Origin: JAAZKA01 sp034926225
Lineage (GTDB): Bacteria > Bacillota > Clostridia > Oscillospirales > QAMX01
NCBI GenBank assembly: GCA_034926225.1
Contig: JAYFRF010000013.1
Location: 124,001 to 188,000 of the forward strand
Length of the DNA stretch: 64,000 bases
Direction of reading: 5' to 3'
Program-made: the position numbers and the translations under genes
In this document: piece by piece, positions 52,420-60,162 of the stretch
How positions within the stretch are numbered: position 1 is the first letter of the stretch
Layout: each line of letters begins with the position of its first letter
Notes under the pieces: generated by a model
Told to the model about the DNA's origin: nothing
The model's database searches: none
Seen by the model: only the letters and a program-made list of their open reading frames with translations

Positions 52420-52701
52420 ATGGAACTTGCTGCGATTTTTGAGGCACTGATGATCATTTGCTTTGGTATTTCCTGGCCGCTTTCCATTATCCGTTCCGTG
52501 CGGTCCAAATCCACCAAGGGCAAGAGTCTGCTGTTCATGTGCTTTATCCTTTTCGGTTACTTCTGCGGCGTGGCTTCGAAGTTCATGACCCATACTTATA
52601 ACCTCGCGTTCTACTTCTATTTCCCGAACATCGTCATGGTTTCCACCGACATCTGCCTGTACTTCCGTAATAAGAAACTCGAGCAGGTTGCATCGAAATA
52701 A
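52420..52701 (+). CDS. Small membrane protein, PQ-loop/SemiSWEET-like
   Basis: A 93-residue protein with three predicted helices (about 5-22, 38-55 and 62-82). The pattern SWPLSIIRSVRSKSTKGKSL resembles the PQ-loop motif of SemiSWEET-like half-transporters. It follows the flavoprotein gene by 22 bases with AAGGAGAG, so it belongs to the operon. Transport of a dicarboxylate or a membrane-docking role for the complex are both possible, but neither is shown. A terminator follows at 52741. Confidence 0.7.
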   Translation: MELAAIFEALMIICFGISWPLSIIRSVRSKSTKGKSLLFMCFILFGYFCGVASKFMTHTYNLAFYFYFPNIVMVSTDICLYFRNKKLEQVASK

Positions 52702-52740
52702 TTGCCGAGCAGGATAAGTATAAAATGAGATAAAGAACAT

Positions 52741-52771
52741 AAAACGGTGAGGTTTTTAATCTCACCGTTTT
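52741..52771 (+). terminator. Terminator of the fumarate/Hdr operon
   Basis: An 11-bp perfect stem (52741-52751 with 52761-52771) ending in TTTT. Confidence 0.88.
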
Positions 52772-52835
52772 ATGTTTTGAGCTAATTAACAGAAGGCGCA
52801 AACATGGAGCCTTTGTGATGGCTCGAACTTCTAAA

Positions 52836-53252
52836 CTATGTTTCGCTCATGCTGCCGATTTCAAGCAGGTTTCCCTCCGGGTCGGCGACATAAAAGTTGC
52901 GGATGCCGAAGGAAAAGGTTATGGGTTCTCCAGTCGGAAATCGCACACCCAACTTCGATAGTCGCTCATATTCCACATCCACATCAGCAAAGCAGGGCAA
53001 CCAGAGGGCAATTTCAAACGTTTGATTGATTCCCTTTGGAGAGACGTAGCTCTCCCCAATTGCCTGCGCAAATGCTTTCCTACTGTACATGAACAAGGAT
53101 AGCGCGCCGCTTGCCGTCTCAAACTCCGCGAAATCCCCGCCATTCCATTGAGTATGAAAGCCCAATGTATCTCTGTAGAATCGAACCATACAGTCCATGT
53201 CGTCGGCGTATAGGCACGCGCCCACCCTTACATCTCGTCCGATCAATGTCAT
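52836..53252 (-). CDS. VOC-family (glyoxalase-like) protein
   Basis: A 138-residue protein of the vicinal oxygen chelate fold. It starts MTLIGRDVRVGACLYADDMD and ends FYVADPEGNLLEIGSMSET, with the usual ligand Glu in NLLEIG and a GFHTQWNGGDFAEFE strand. VOC proteins include glyoxalases, dioxygenases and drug-binding proteins, so the substrate is open. The ribosome site is AGAGGAGATGG. Confidence 0.88.
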   Translation of the reverse strand: MTLIGRDVRVGACLYADDMDCMVRFYRDTLGFHTQWNGGDFAEFETASGALSLFMYSRKAFAQAIGESYVSPKGINQTFEIALWLPCFADVDVEYERLSKLGVRFPTGEPITFSFGIRNFYVADPEGNLLEIGSMSET

Positions 53253-53264
53253 CCATCTCCTCTA

Positions 53265-53435
53265 TGTCAGAATGTTTATTGTACGTTCGTATCCACTTTG
53301 CGATGTCCTCTATAACCTCTTCGGGCGTCGGGGTTTCCTGCGCGTACTGCGTAAGCCTGCCATCTCATAGCCTGCACAGCCTTTGTGGTTCCATAATTGC
53401 GCATACTGCTCTAACTGTCTCACGTGTCGAGTAGT
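53265..53435 (-). pseudogene. Possible frameshifted coding remnant
   Basis: The gap 53253-53601 has no intact gene. On the minus strand two frames give protein-like stretches, EQYAQLWNHKGCAGYEM and, in another frame, TQYAQETPTPEEVIEDIAKW followed by IRTYNKHSDIEE. They adjoin around 53355 and have no good start. This may be a decayed small gene; I cannot name it, and chance is possible. Confidence 0.25.
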
Positions 53436-53454
53436 TGTTTAGGATAATTAATTT

Positions 53455-53486
53455 CACCGTTAGGCGGTCTTATGCGGACAACGGTG
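53455..53486. repeat. Inverted repeat upstream of the aldolase promoter
   Basis: CACCGTT (53455-53461) and AACGGTG (53480-53486) enclose an 18-base loop. It may be an operator or a weak terminator for upstream transcription. Confidence 0.4.
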
Positions 53487-53505
53487 CTTTCATGTAAATT
53501 AAAGG

Positions 53506-53534
53506 TTGTTTTCCGGATCGGAAGGGTGTATACT
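53506..53534 (+). promoter_or_regulatory. Promoter of the aldolase operon
   Basis: TTGTTT (53506-53511) and TATACT (53529-53534), spacer 17 bp. It lies inside a longer upstream frame and so supports the aldolase start at 53602. Confidence 0.7.
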
Positions 53535-53601
53535 GAGGGCGAAAACGCAAAGGCCGCAAGGTACCCCCAAAAAAATAACCATACTATGGGAGGAAAACAC
53601 C

Positions 53602-54366
53602 ATGCCCGCATTGGAGGACCTGAAAGGGAAACTCGAACGCTGCGAGGTTGTGATCGGATCGACATTTATGTTTATCAACAACCTTTACACCCCGAAAACG
53701 CTGAAAGCCGCGGGACTCGACTTCATGCTGTTCGACTGCGAACATGGCAACTTTATGCCGGAGCTGGCTGTCGACATGCTCCAGATGTGCCGCGCCTGCG
53801 ATCTGCCGACGATCGTCCGGGTGCAGGACTGCGAGTATCACTGTATTTCAAAGTGTATCGACGTGGGCGCCGACGGCGTGCTAATTCCCCGTACCGAGAC
53901 GCTCGAGCAAGTGAAGCTTGCCATCGACTCGATCCGCTTTGCTCCCAAGGGGCGCAAGGGTGCTGGCGGGCTGGGGCTGCTTCGTCCCGGTGAAGATGCG
54001 GAGGCTTTTAACCGCAACCGCCTCCTCACCATTCAGATCGAATCGCCGAAGGGGGTCCAAAACCTCGACGCGATGCTGTCGACTTATGGGGAGGAAATTG
54101 CCGGCATCCTGATCGGACCGTGCGACCTGTCCATCATGAGCGGCACACCGCTCGATACCAGCTCGGACATCGTGCAGTCGCAGATCCGGCAGGTTGTTGA
54201 CACCGCACAGAAGTATCGCAAGTCCGTCGGTATCTTCATGGGGAAGCAGGAAATCCGTAAGAACCTGGAAATGGGCATGAATTTCCTGTGGTGTGAGTCG
54301 GATATGAGCCTGATGGCGATCGGCGCAAGGGAGATCGTCCGGGAAGCGCACGTTTCACGGGTATGA
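53602..54366 (+). CDS. HpcH/HpaI-family aldolase
   Basis: A 254-residue class II aldolase of the HpcH/citrate lyase group. The motifs DCEHGNF (about 42-48), ADGVLIPRTET (about 91-101), IQIESPKG with the metal-binding Glu, and GPCDLSIMSG with the metal-binding Asp are present. Such enzymes cleave 4-hydroxy-2-oxo acids to pyruvate plus an aldehyde. ATG 53602 follows GGGAGG. It overlaps or abuts the dehydrogenase gene, so a shared pathway for a hydroxyacid is likely. Confidence 0.9.
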   Translation: MPALEDLKGKLERCEVVIGSTFMFINNLYTPKTLKAAGLDFMLFDCEHGNFMPELAVDMLQMCRACDLPTIVRVQDCEYHCISKCIDVGADGVLIPRTETLEQVKLAIDSIRFAPKGRKGAGGLGLLRPGEDAEAFNRNRLLTIQIESPKGVQNLDAMLSTYGEEIAGILIGPCDLSIMSGTPLDTSSDIVQSQIRQVVDTAQKYRKSVGIFMGKQEIRKNLEMGMNFLWCESDMSLMAIGAREIVREAHVSRV

Positions 54367-54377
54367 GGGCGGACCGC

Positions 54378-55322
54378 ATGATAAAGATCGTGAACGTCAA
54401 TGCAAATAAGCTCTATGATTATGAAGCTTCCGTTTTTGCCCGATATGATACGGAATACACCTTTGCCGCGGTACAAAACAGCGACGAGCTGATCGCGGCG
54501 GCTAAGGACGCCGAGGTGATCCTTTTCACCTCTGCCTGTTTTACAGAGGAGGTTTTCGCGGCGCTGCCGAAGCTGAAATTGCTGGTACGCTACGGCATCG
54601 GCTATGACACCGTCGATCTGACGGCTGCCCGCGCGCACGGGGTGGACGTCTGCAACGCGCCGACCTACGGTACGATCGATGTGGCGGAGCATGCCATGGC
54701 GCTGCTGCTCGCGGCAAACCGGAAGATTCTCTCCTTCGACGCGGGGGTACGCGAGGGAGAGTGGGGCAAAAGCGCGGCGTATCCGACGCATCGGCTCAAG
54801 GACACCACACTCGGGCTGGTGGGACTCGGGCGCATTGCGCGAAACGTTGCACAATACGCGCAGGGCTTCGGCATGAAAACCATTGCGTATGACCCCTATA
54901 TCAAGCCGGAAGACACGGGGAACACGACGCTGGTTTCGCTCGGGGAGCTGCTGCGCACCTCTGATTATATCAGTCTGCATGCTCCTCTCACGGAGGAAAA
55001 CAGGCATATGATCTGCCGGGAGACGCTGGCGCAGTGCAAGCCGAACGCAGTGCTCGTGAACACCTCGCGTGGAGGCTTAATCGATACCGATGCGCTGGCG
55101 GAAGCGCTGCGGACAGGGGTAATACGCGGGGCGGGGCTGGATGTGCTGGAAACGGAACCGATGCCGGAGAATTCGCCGCTTACAAAGCTTACGAATGTCG
55201 TCTTGACGCCGCATACCGCATGGCTTACGGAGGAAAGCGTGGTATCGCTGCATGAGGAGGTCACGGCGGAGGTCGTCCGTTTTCTTAAGGGACAGCCGAA
55301 TCTGCATATCGTCAACCGATAG
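54378..55322 (+). CDS. D-isomer-specific 2-hydroxyacid dehydrogenase
   Basis: A 314-residue NAD-dependent dehydrogenase of the SerA/PdxB type. The Rossmann motif is GLVGLGRIARNVA (about 141-153). Catalytic Arg is in NTSRGGLIDTDAL, Glu in LDVLETEPMPENSPL and His in LTPHTAWLTEES. The start is taken as ATG 54378 after GAGGGCGG; ATG 54363, overlapping the aldolase stop, is possible. There is no ACT regulatory domain, so a catabolic hydroxyacid role is likelier than serine synthesis. Confidence 0.9.
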   Translation: MIKIVNVNANKLYDYEASVFARYDTEYTFAAVQNSDELIAAAKDAEVILFTSACFTEEVFAALPKLKLLVRYGIGYDTVDLTAARAHGVDVCNAPTYGTIDVAEHAMALLLAANRKILSFDAGVREGEWGKSAAYPTHRLKDTTLGLVGLGRIARNVAQYAQGFGMKTIAYDPYIKPEDTGNTTLVSLGELLRTSDYISLHAPLTEENRHMICRETLAQCKPNAVLVNTSRGGLIDTDALAEALRTGVIRGAGLDVLETEPMPENSPLTKLTNVVLTPHTAWLTEESVVSLHEEVTAEVVRFLKGQPNLHIVNR

Positions 55323-55406
55323 CCCAAGGAGTGGTTGAACGGCCGCCTTGGATTCCTGTTCGGGCGGGTGTTCTCCTGCAATATGATAGGAAAGAAGGGA
55401 ATCTGC

Positions 55407-55880
55407 ATGTCGGTTCTCGTCATGGACTGCCACGCATCGGATCACAAATACCTCCATCGGGACTTCCACGCGTCGGTGGATAACGGCATCCGCTATGTCG
55501 GCGAGCACTACGGAGATAACAGTGTCCGCGAGCTATTACGGCGGTACACGCTGGCGTATCATAAGCCCCTGATCGACGCCATCCGGCGGGATGGGCTTGC
55601 CAAAATGCGGGATTATCTCGCGGATATCTATGAAAAGGAGGAAGCGTCCGACGCGCTGTCCTGCACGCTGGACGATACGGAGCTGACCGTTGCTGTCGGT
55701 TATTGCCCGGGCATCCGCTACATGCGCTCGGTTGGCACGGAACCGTCGAAGTGGTACATCGAGACGACACGCACTGTGTATGAGACGATCGGCGACGCGG
55801 TGGGGGTCGGCTTTGAACTTATCCGCTACGACGAACAAACGGGGCGCGCGGCATTCCGCTTCTTTAGGAGGTGCTTTTGA
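55407..55880 (+). CDS. Hypothetical protein, first of a related pair
   Basis: A 157-residue soluble protein that I do not recognise. It contains GEHYGDNSVRELLRRYTLAY, a central VAVGYCPGIRYMRSVGTEP and a C-terminal beta-rich half. A single conserved-looking Cys-Pro (YCPGI) is shared with the next protein (YCPSR). ATG 55407 follows AAGAAGGGAATC. It lies 84 bases after the dehydrogenase and one base before the next gene. A distant relation to ATC-hydrolase-like proteins is possible but weak. Confidence 0.7.
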   Translation: MSVLVMDCHASDHKYLHRDFHASVDNGIRYVGEHYGDNSVRELLRRYTLAYHKPLIDAIRRDGLAKMRDYLADIYEKEEASDALSCTLDDTELTVAVGYCPGIRYMRSVGTEPSKWYIETTRTVYETIGDAVGVGFELIRYDEQTGRAAFRFFRRCF

Positions 55881-55881
55881 C

Positions 55882-56367
55882 ATGCTGTCCTGCACAGAGT
55901 TCATACCGTTTTACAGTGAGCTGTTTTCGTACATAGAGGAAAAATCGGATCACGACGGTGTGGTCCGCTATTGGAATCACATTTCGGACACCTATGTCGA
56001 AGAAAGGCTCGGCGAATGCGTACGCAAAGAGGGAATGCGCGGAATGTGGACGTACTGGTCGCGTTCCCTTGCGGAGGAAGCCGCCGACTTTGTGATGACC
56101 TACGACGAGGAGCGGGAGGCACTGACGATCGACATGCGGTACTGCCCTTCACGGGGGCTTTTAAACTCGCTTACCTATATGAAGCCGTATCACGATTACT
56201 GCGGACATTGCGGGGTACTGTATGACCGCGTACTGGAAAAGTTCGGTGTGGAGAGCCGGATGGATTTCTCGAAGGTATCCGAGGCAAAGTGCTGGGAATG
56301 CCGACAAAAACGCACGGATTTACAGCCTACCATTGGCGATAACAACATAACGCCGGATAATCTCTGA
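55882..56367 (+). CDS. Hypothetical protein, second of a related pair
   Basis: A 161-residue soluble protein. It shares the YCP motif with the preceding protein (DMRYCPSRGLLNSL) and adds a cysteine-rich C-terminus: HDYCGHCGVLYDRVLEKFG and EAKCWECRQK, a likely metal-binding pair of CxxC motifs. ATG 55882 follows GGAGG inside the previous gene's end, so the two are coupled and probably form a complex. Function unknown; the context of aldolase and dehydrogenase suggests small-molecule metabolism. Confidence 0.7.
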   Translation: MLSCTEFIPFYSELFSYIEEKSDHDGVVRYWNHISDTYVEERLGECVRKEGMRGMWTYWSRSLAEEAADFVMTYDEEREALTIDMRYCPSRGLLNSLTYMKPYHDYCGHCGVLYDRVLEKFGVESRMDFSKVSEAKCWECRQKRTDLQPTIGDNNITPDNL

Positions 56368-56430
56368 TTTTCAAAGGTCAACCGGCGTTATGTAGATCCC
56401 ATATGGCAAAAGTCGGGCTGCCATAACAGC

Positions 56431-57126
56431 CTATCCCTTTATAAATTGATCGATTTTCGTGTTTACTGCGTCGGGGTTCAGCTTCCGTATCTGCGCTTTG
56501 ATTTTCTCATAGGCGGGGACAGGGTCCATATCGTACAGAGCAACACCGCGCTTGTGCCAAAAGTCCTCAGCCGTCGTAAAAACCGTGCTGTACCAACCGT
56601 AGCGCTCGCCATATTTGTTTATTTTTTGTCTCTGTCCGCACATGGTAATAAACATACGCATTTGAAGCTCGACGATCGCTCGATCGAACCCGGTGCTGTC
56701 CGGCTTTGAAAAGCCGCCGGATAGTTTAATCTCATGAAGAGCCGCTTCACCGTTTTGACGGATGAAATCGTATATCCGTTTGGCGGTATGGCTTACCGTG
56801 CCGTTTGCATAGGCTTCCTCAAACGTCTCTCCGTGTCTGCGTACAGCAAGGAAATACGGATACCATTCCTTCGTGATATAGCCGCTCGTACGGAAAAACA
56901 GTTTTGCGTAGGCAATGTCGTTCCGTTCCTCCAGTACACGCATACGCCATTCCCACGGATCGGTCTCCGCATCCCCTGTGTGCCATTTGACCGGCGTATC
57001 GATAACCTGTTGCTCCTCCCAGCCGTAGGGGATAACGGCAAATATCCCCTTGGCGTTGCCGCCGCCCATGGAAAAACCGCTGTCAAGCAGGGCTGCACAA
57101 AAGTCAAAAAAGTTCTCTATCATCAT
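56431..57126 (-). CDS. AlkZ/YcaQ-like winged-helix protein
   Basis: A 231-residue protein with a helical winged-helix look. The middle region RIYDFIRQNGEAALHEIKLS, then GGFSKPDSTGFDRAIVELQM, resembles the winged-helix part of AlkZ-related DNA glycosylases. I did not find the catalytic QxD motif of AlkZ, so activity is doubtful. It overlaps the DUF3795 gene upstream by four bases. Confidence 0.6.
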   Translation of the reverse strand: MMIENFFDFCAALLDSGFSMGGGNAKGIFAVIPYGWEEQQVIDTPVKWHTGDAETDPWEWRMRVLEERNDIAYAKLFFRTSGYITKEWYPYFLAVRRHGETFEEAYANGTVSHTAKRIYDFIRQNGEAALHEIKLSGGFSKPDSTGFDRAIVELQMRMFITMCGQRQKINKYGERYGWYSTVFTTAEDFWHKRGVALYDMDPVPAYEKIKAQIRKLNPDAVNTKIDQFIKG

Positions 57127-57401
57127 TGCTTATACCACTTTTTGCATTGCTCGATTCTCGCGCCGGGAGGTGTGTCGCCGTGTATGGGGTCACAGGAATA
57201 CGCCGTTAACAGTGCGCAGGGGATGTCGGAGCATTCTCCGCAGTGGACGAAACCTTTGTTCTGACAGCAGACGGCGACAGGGCATTCGCCATGGAAAGGA
57301 TGGCCGTTCGTTTCGATACAGCCTCCGCAGTTGTGGCTATTTTTATATGTGCAGCCTGTGCAATGCAGACCGCAGCGTGAGTCAATCCCGGAATTCATCA
57401 T
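57123..57401 (-). CDS. DUF3795 cysteine-rich zinc-binding protein
   Basis: A 92-residue protein with DUF3795 features: CGLHCTGCTYKNSHNCGGCI, followed by ECPVAVCCQNKG, CGECSDIPC and a C-terminal lysine-rich end. The cysteines likely bind zinc or an iron-sulfur cluster. The start is ATG 57401 (a second ATG follows at 57398), after AAGGGAAG. It is first in a two-gene operon with an inverted repeat directly upstream. Confidence 0.85.
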   Translation of the reverse strand: MMNSGIDSRCGLHCTGCTYKNSHNCGGCIETNGHPFHGECPVAVCCQNKGFVHCGECSDIPCALLTAYSCDPIHGDTPPGARIEQCKKWYKQ

Positions 57402-57411
57402 TACGCTTCCC

Positions 57412-57455
57412 TTCCATTCAGCTATAAGTATATAATAACATATAGCTGAATGGAA
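57412..57455. promoter_or_regulatory. 15-bp inverted repeat over the DUF3795 promoter
   Basis: Arms TTCCATTCAGCTATA (57412-57426) and its complement (57441-57455) flank a 14-base AT-rich centre that contains -10-like TATTATATA on the minus strand. It lies 11 bases before the gene, so it may be an operator or a leader hairpin blocking the ribosome site. Confidence 0.55.
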
Positions 57456-57570
57456 AGCAATACCAAACGCCATATCCTCAAATCAGAACACTTTTTTAAA
57501 CGCTGCGGTGGTCATAGAATATGGATTTGTCAGAAGCGAAATACCGGGAAAGACTGAAAGCGTGTTGCAA

Positions 57571-59415
57571 TCATGCAAGGTTATATTTTCTCATCCATTC
57601 GTTAGTCTGGAGCAGATAGGCGATCATTTGAGGACCGGCCATTAGTTGCCCAAACCACGGTTTCCCATAATCCTTTGGAGACGAGAGGAATAGCTCCGCT
57701 TTACGCCTGTCAATGAACTGGTTTATGGGAGCTGCGTCATCCTCCAATACCTCTTTGAATTTCCGCACAAGGATCGTCTCATATGCGGGATTGTACGTTT
57801 TCGGATAAGGACTTTTCTTTCGAAAGAGGATTTCAGGAGGAAGCAATCCGACACAGGCGTCGCGAAGCAGCGCCTTTTCGATACCGTCACGGTATTTCAT
57901 ACCCCAGGGAACATTGTAGAGATACTCAACGATTCTGTGATCGGCAAATGGGACGCGCGCTTCAAGACCGCAGGACATACTCGCTCTGTCCATACGGTCG
58001 AGCAGTGTCTGCATAAACCAGCGTATGTTCAGAAAGCTGATTTCCCGCCTGCGCCGCTCTTCTGCGCTCTCTCCTGGGAGATGCGGTACAGCTTTCAACG
58101 AATCCTCATAACGCGTTCTTACATAATCGTCAAGATTGAGATTTGCAATTACTTCGTCCTTGAGCATACAGGTTCTGGCGGTAAGGTCGAACGACCAGGG
58201 GAAGCCGTCTGCATCCATCAGCTCCTTCTTATAAAACCAGGGATAGCCGCCGAATATTTCATCGGCGCACTCGCCGGTGAGCGCAACCTTGTTTTGCTCT
58301 TTCACAAGGGAGCAAAAGTACATAAGGGATGCGTCTACATCGGCCATGCCCGGAAGATCCTTGGCAAACACCGCGGCGGGAAGCATATCCGCCAGCGATT
58401 CCTCGTTGCACTCAAGGTAAGTATGCCGTACAGGAAGCTTTGACAACAATATGTCAACATAAGGTCTGTCTCGTGTAGGCTGGAATTTGTTTGCCTTAAA
58501 ATACTGATCGTTTCCGGTAAAGTCAAAAGAGAAAGTATTCAGAGTACCGCCGTTCATCCGCATAAACTCCGAAGCAACCGCCGTAACGATACTTGAATCA
58601 AGGCCCCCGGACAGAAAGCTGCATACGGGCACATCGGATACCATTTGCCGTGTAATCGCATCTTTGACGAGATAGGATACCGTATCTACGGTTTGAGCAT
58701 AGGTATCTGTGTGGGGTGTTGCTTCCAGCTGCCAATAACGGTACTCATGGAAGCCTTCTTTGGAAAACACAGCGAGACTGCCCGGGTGAATTTCGTTTAC
58801 GCCTTTGAATACACCGTTTCCCGGGGTTCTAGCCGGACCAATGCCGAATACTTCACGAAAGCTATCATCGTTCGCCCGCGGCGTGATTTGAGGGTGACAG
58901 AACAACGCTTTGATCTCAGAGCCAAATACCAGCAGACCGTCTTGTATCGTATAGAACAGCGGCTTAACGCCAACCCTATCCCGGCAAAGAACCAGCTGGT
59001 TGAGCTTACTATCCCAAATGGCAAAGGCAAATATGCCGTTAAGCATGGAGGCGCACTCGAGACCATACTCCATGTATGTATAGAGTATAACTTCGGTGTC
59101 CCCGGAGGTTTGCAGGGAATATCCTTTCTTTTTTAACTCCGGCACAATATCATTCGTGTTGTATATCTCGCCGTTGTAGATGATCACATAGTCGAAACCG
59201 TTCTTACTTCTGAGAATTGGCTGGATTCCTCCCGCGACATCACGAATCGACAGTCTCGTATGTGCCAATCCAACGTTTGAGTCTAAATACTCTCCCGCTT
59301 GGTCGTTGCCGCGGTGAGAAATTGAATTTCTCATCGATGTCAGAATTTCGATCCACTTTTCCCTGTCAAGGTCATAGTTTTCACGGAAATTACTGAATCC
59401 GGAAATGCCGCACAT
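57571..59415 (-). CDS. asnB: Asparagine synthetase (glutamine-hydrolysing)
   Basis: A 614-residue enzyme. The N-terminal glutaminase needs Cys as residue 2: the chain starts MCGISGFSNF, so ATG 59415 is the true start, not GTG 59424. Further glutaminase motifs are SHRGND, NGEIYN and SGDTE. The synthetase domain has the PP-loop SFLSGGLDSSIVTA (about 255-268). It makes asparagine from aspartate and glutamine. A terminator-like hairpin sits just before its ribosome site GGGGTG. Confidence 0.95.
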   Translation of the reverse strand: MCGISGFSNFRENYDLDREKWIEILTSMRNSISHRGNDQAGEYLDSNVGLAHTRLSIRDVAGGIQPILRSKNGFDYVIIYNGEIYNTNDIVPELKKKGYSLQTSGDTEVILYTYMEYGLECASMLNGIFAFAIWDSKLNQLVLCRDRVGVKPLFYTIQDGLLVFGSEIKALFCHPQITPRANDDSFREVFGIGPARTPGNGVFKGVNEIHPGSLAVFSKEGFHEYRYWQLEATPHTDTYAQTVDTVSYLVKDAITRQMVSDVPVCSFLSGGLDSSIVTAVASEFMRMNGGTLNTFSFDFTGNDQYFKANKFQPTRDRPYVDILLSKLPVRHTYLECNEESLADMLPAAVFAKDLPGMADVDASLMYFCSLVKEQNKVALTGECADEIFGGYPWFYKKELMDADGFPWSFDLTARTCMLKDEVIANLNLDDYVRTRYEDSLKAVPHLPGESAEERRRREISFLNIRWFMQTLLDRMDRASMSCGLEARVPFADHRIVEYLYNVPWGMKYRDGIEKALLRDACVGLLPPEILFRKKSPYPKTYNPAYETILVRKFKEVLEDDAAPINQFIDRRKAELFLSSPKDYGKPWFGQLMAGPQMIAYLLQTNEWMRKYNLA

Positions 59416-59429
59416 TTTCTTCACCCCAC

Positions 59430-59463
59430 AAAAAAGGCGCTTCCCATCCTGGTTAGCGCCTTT
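59430..59463 (-). terminator. Terminator-like hairpin in the asnB leader
   Basis: On the minus strand a 9-bp stem (59463-59455 with 59441-59433) is followed by TTTTTT and ends 14 bases before the asnB start. A smaller stem CTTTG-AAAG-CAAAG, just upstream, uses the same CAAAG and would compete. This suggests an attenuator, but the effector is unknown. Confidence 0.6.
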
Positions 59464-59545
59464 GCTTTCAAAGATATACTATGTGTTTATCTCTTGAAAT
59501 GTGAATCGATACTTCGGTTTATGGCGTCTGGGAGTGATTATCTTA

Positions 59546-59574
59546 TAAAAAAAACACGCCCCAATGGAACGTGT
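59546..59574 (-). terminator. Terminator after the zinc-ribbon gene
   Basis: On the minus strand ACACG/CGTGT with an 11-base loop, followed by a long T run (about eight). Confidence 0.8.
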
Positions 59575-59589
59575 CTTTGAAATCACTAT

Positions 59590-59865
59590 TTATCTTCTGA
59601 AGCAGTCGCTGCAATAAACAGGGCGGTCGGTGCGCGGCTCGAAAGGAACCTTGCAGGGTTTTCCGCATTCTGCACAAACTGCATCGTACATCTGACGAGC
59701 GCCGCCATTACCGCGAGAGTTGTTACCCTTGCGTGCGTCACGGCAGGATTTGCAGCGCTGCGGCTCATTAGTGAAGCCTTTTTCAGCGAAAAATTCCTGC
59801 TCGTTGGCGGTGAAAGTGAATTCTTGTCCGCAATCTTTGCAGACGATGGTCTTGTCTTTAAACAT
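59590..59865 (-). CDS. Small zinc-ribbon protein
   Basis: A 91-residue protein with two CxxC pairs in each half: IVCKDCGQEF with RCKSCRDARK, and AVCAECGKPC with YCSDCFRR. The N-terminal part MFKDKTIVCKDCGQEFTFTA is a known zinc-ribbon type found in many Clostridia; the middle is Gly/Asn/Arg rich (GNNSRGNGGAR), perhaps RNA binding. ATG 59865 follows GAGGTATTGG. Function unknown. Confidence 0.85.
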   Translation of the reverse strand: MFKDKTIVCKDCGQEFTFTANEQEFFAEKGFTNEPQRCKSCRDARKGNNSRGNGGARQMYDAVCAECGKPCKVPFEPRTDRPVYCSDCFRR

Positions 59866-60162
59866 CCAATACCTCATAAAAAATAAAAAATAGTGCGATG
59901 CCGATTCGCATCGCAACACTTATTATAATAACATAGACAATTTGAAAAGTCAAGTGGTTTTCAATATTTATTTTACTAATATGTTCATGCAAAGACGGTG
60001 ATTCTGGACAGTTGTTGACAATGGCATTTGATTTCAGCGAAACCGCACCTGCCTACAATATTATTCTTTGATTTCCTGTATAGATATGATATAATGACAC
60101 CAATACACCCAGCGAGCGGCATGGCGGCGGACTGCCGCGCGGATAGAGAAGGAGCAAGATGA

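Noticed and set aside
59430..59590. T-box riboswitch before asnB
   Set aside because: No AGGGTGG-type T-box sequence and the leader is too short for a specifier loop.
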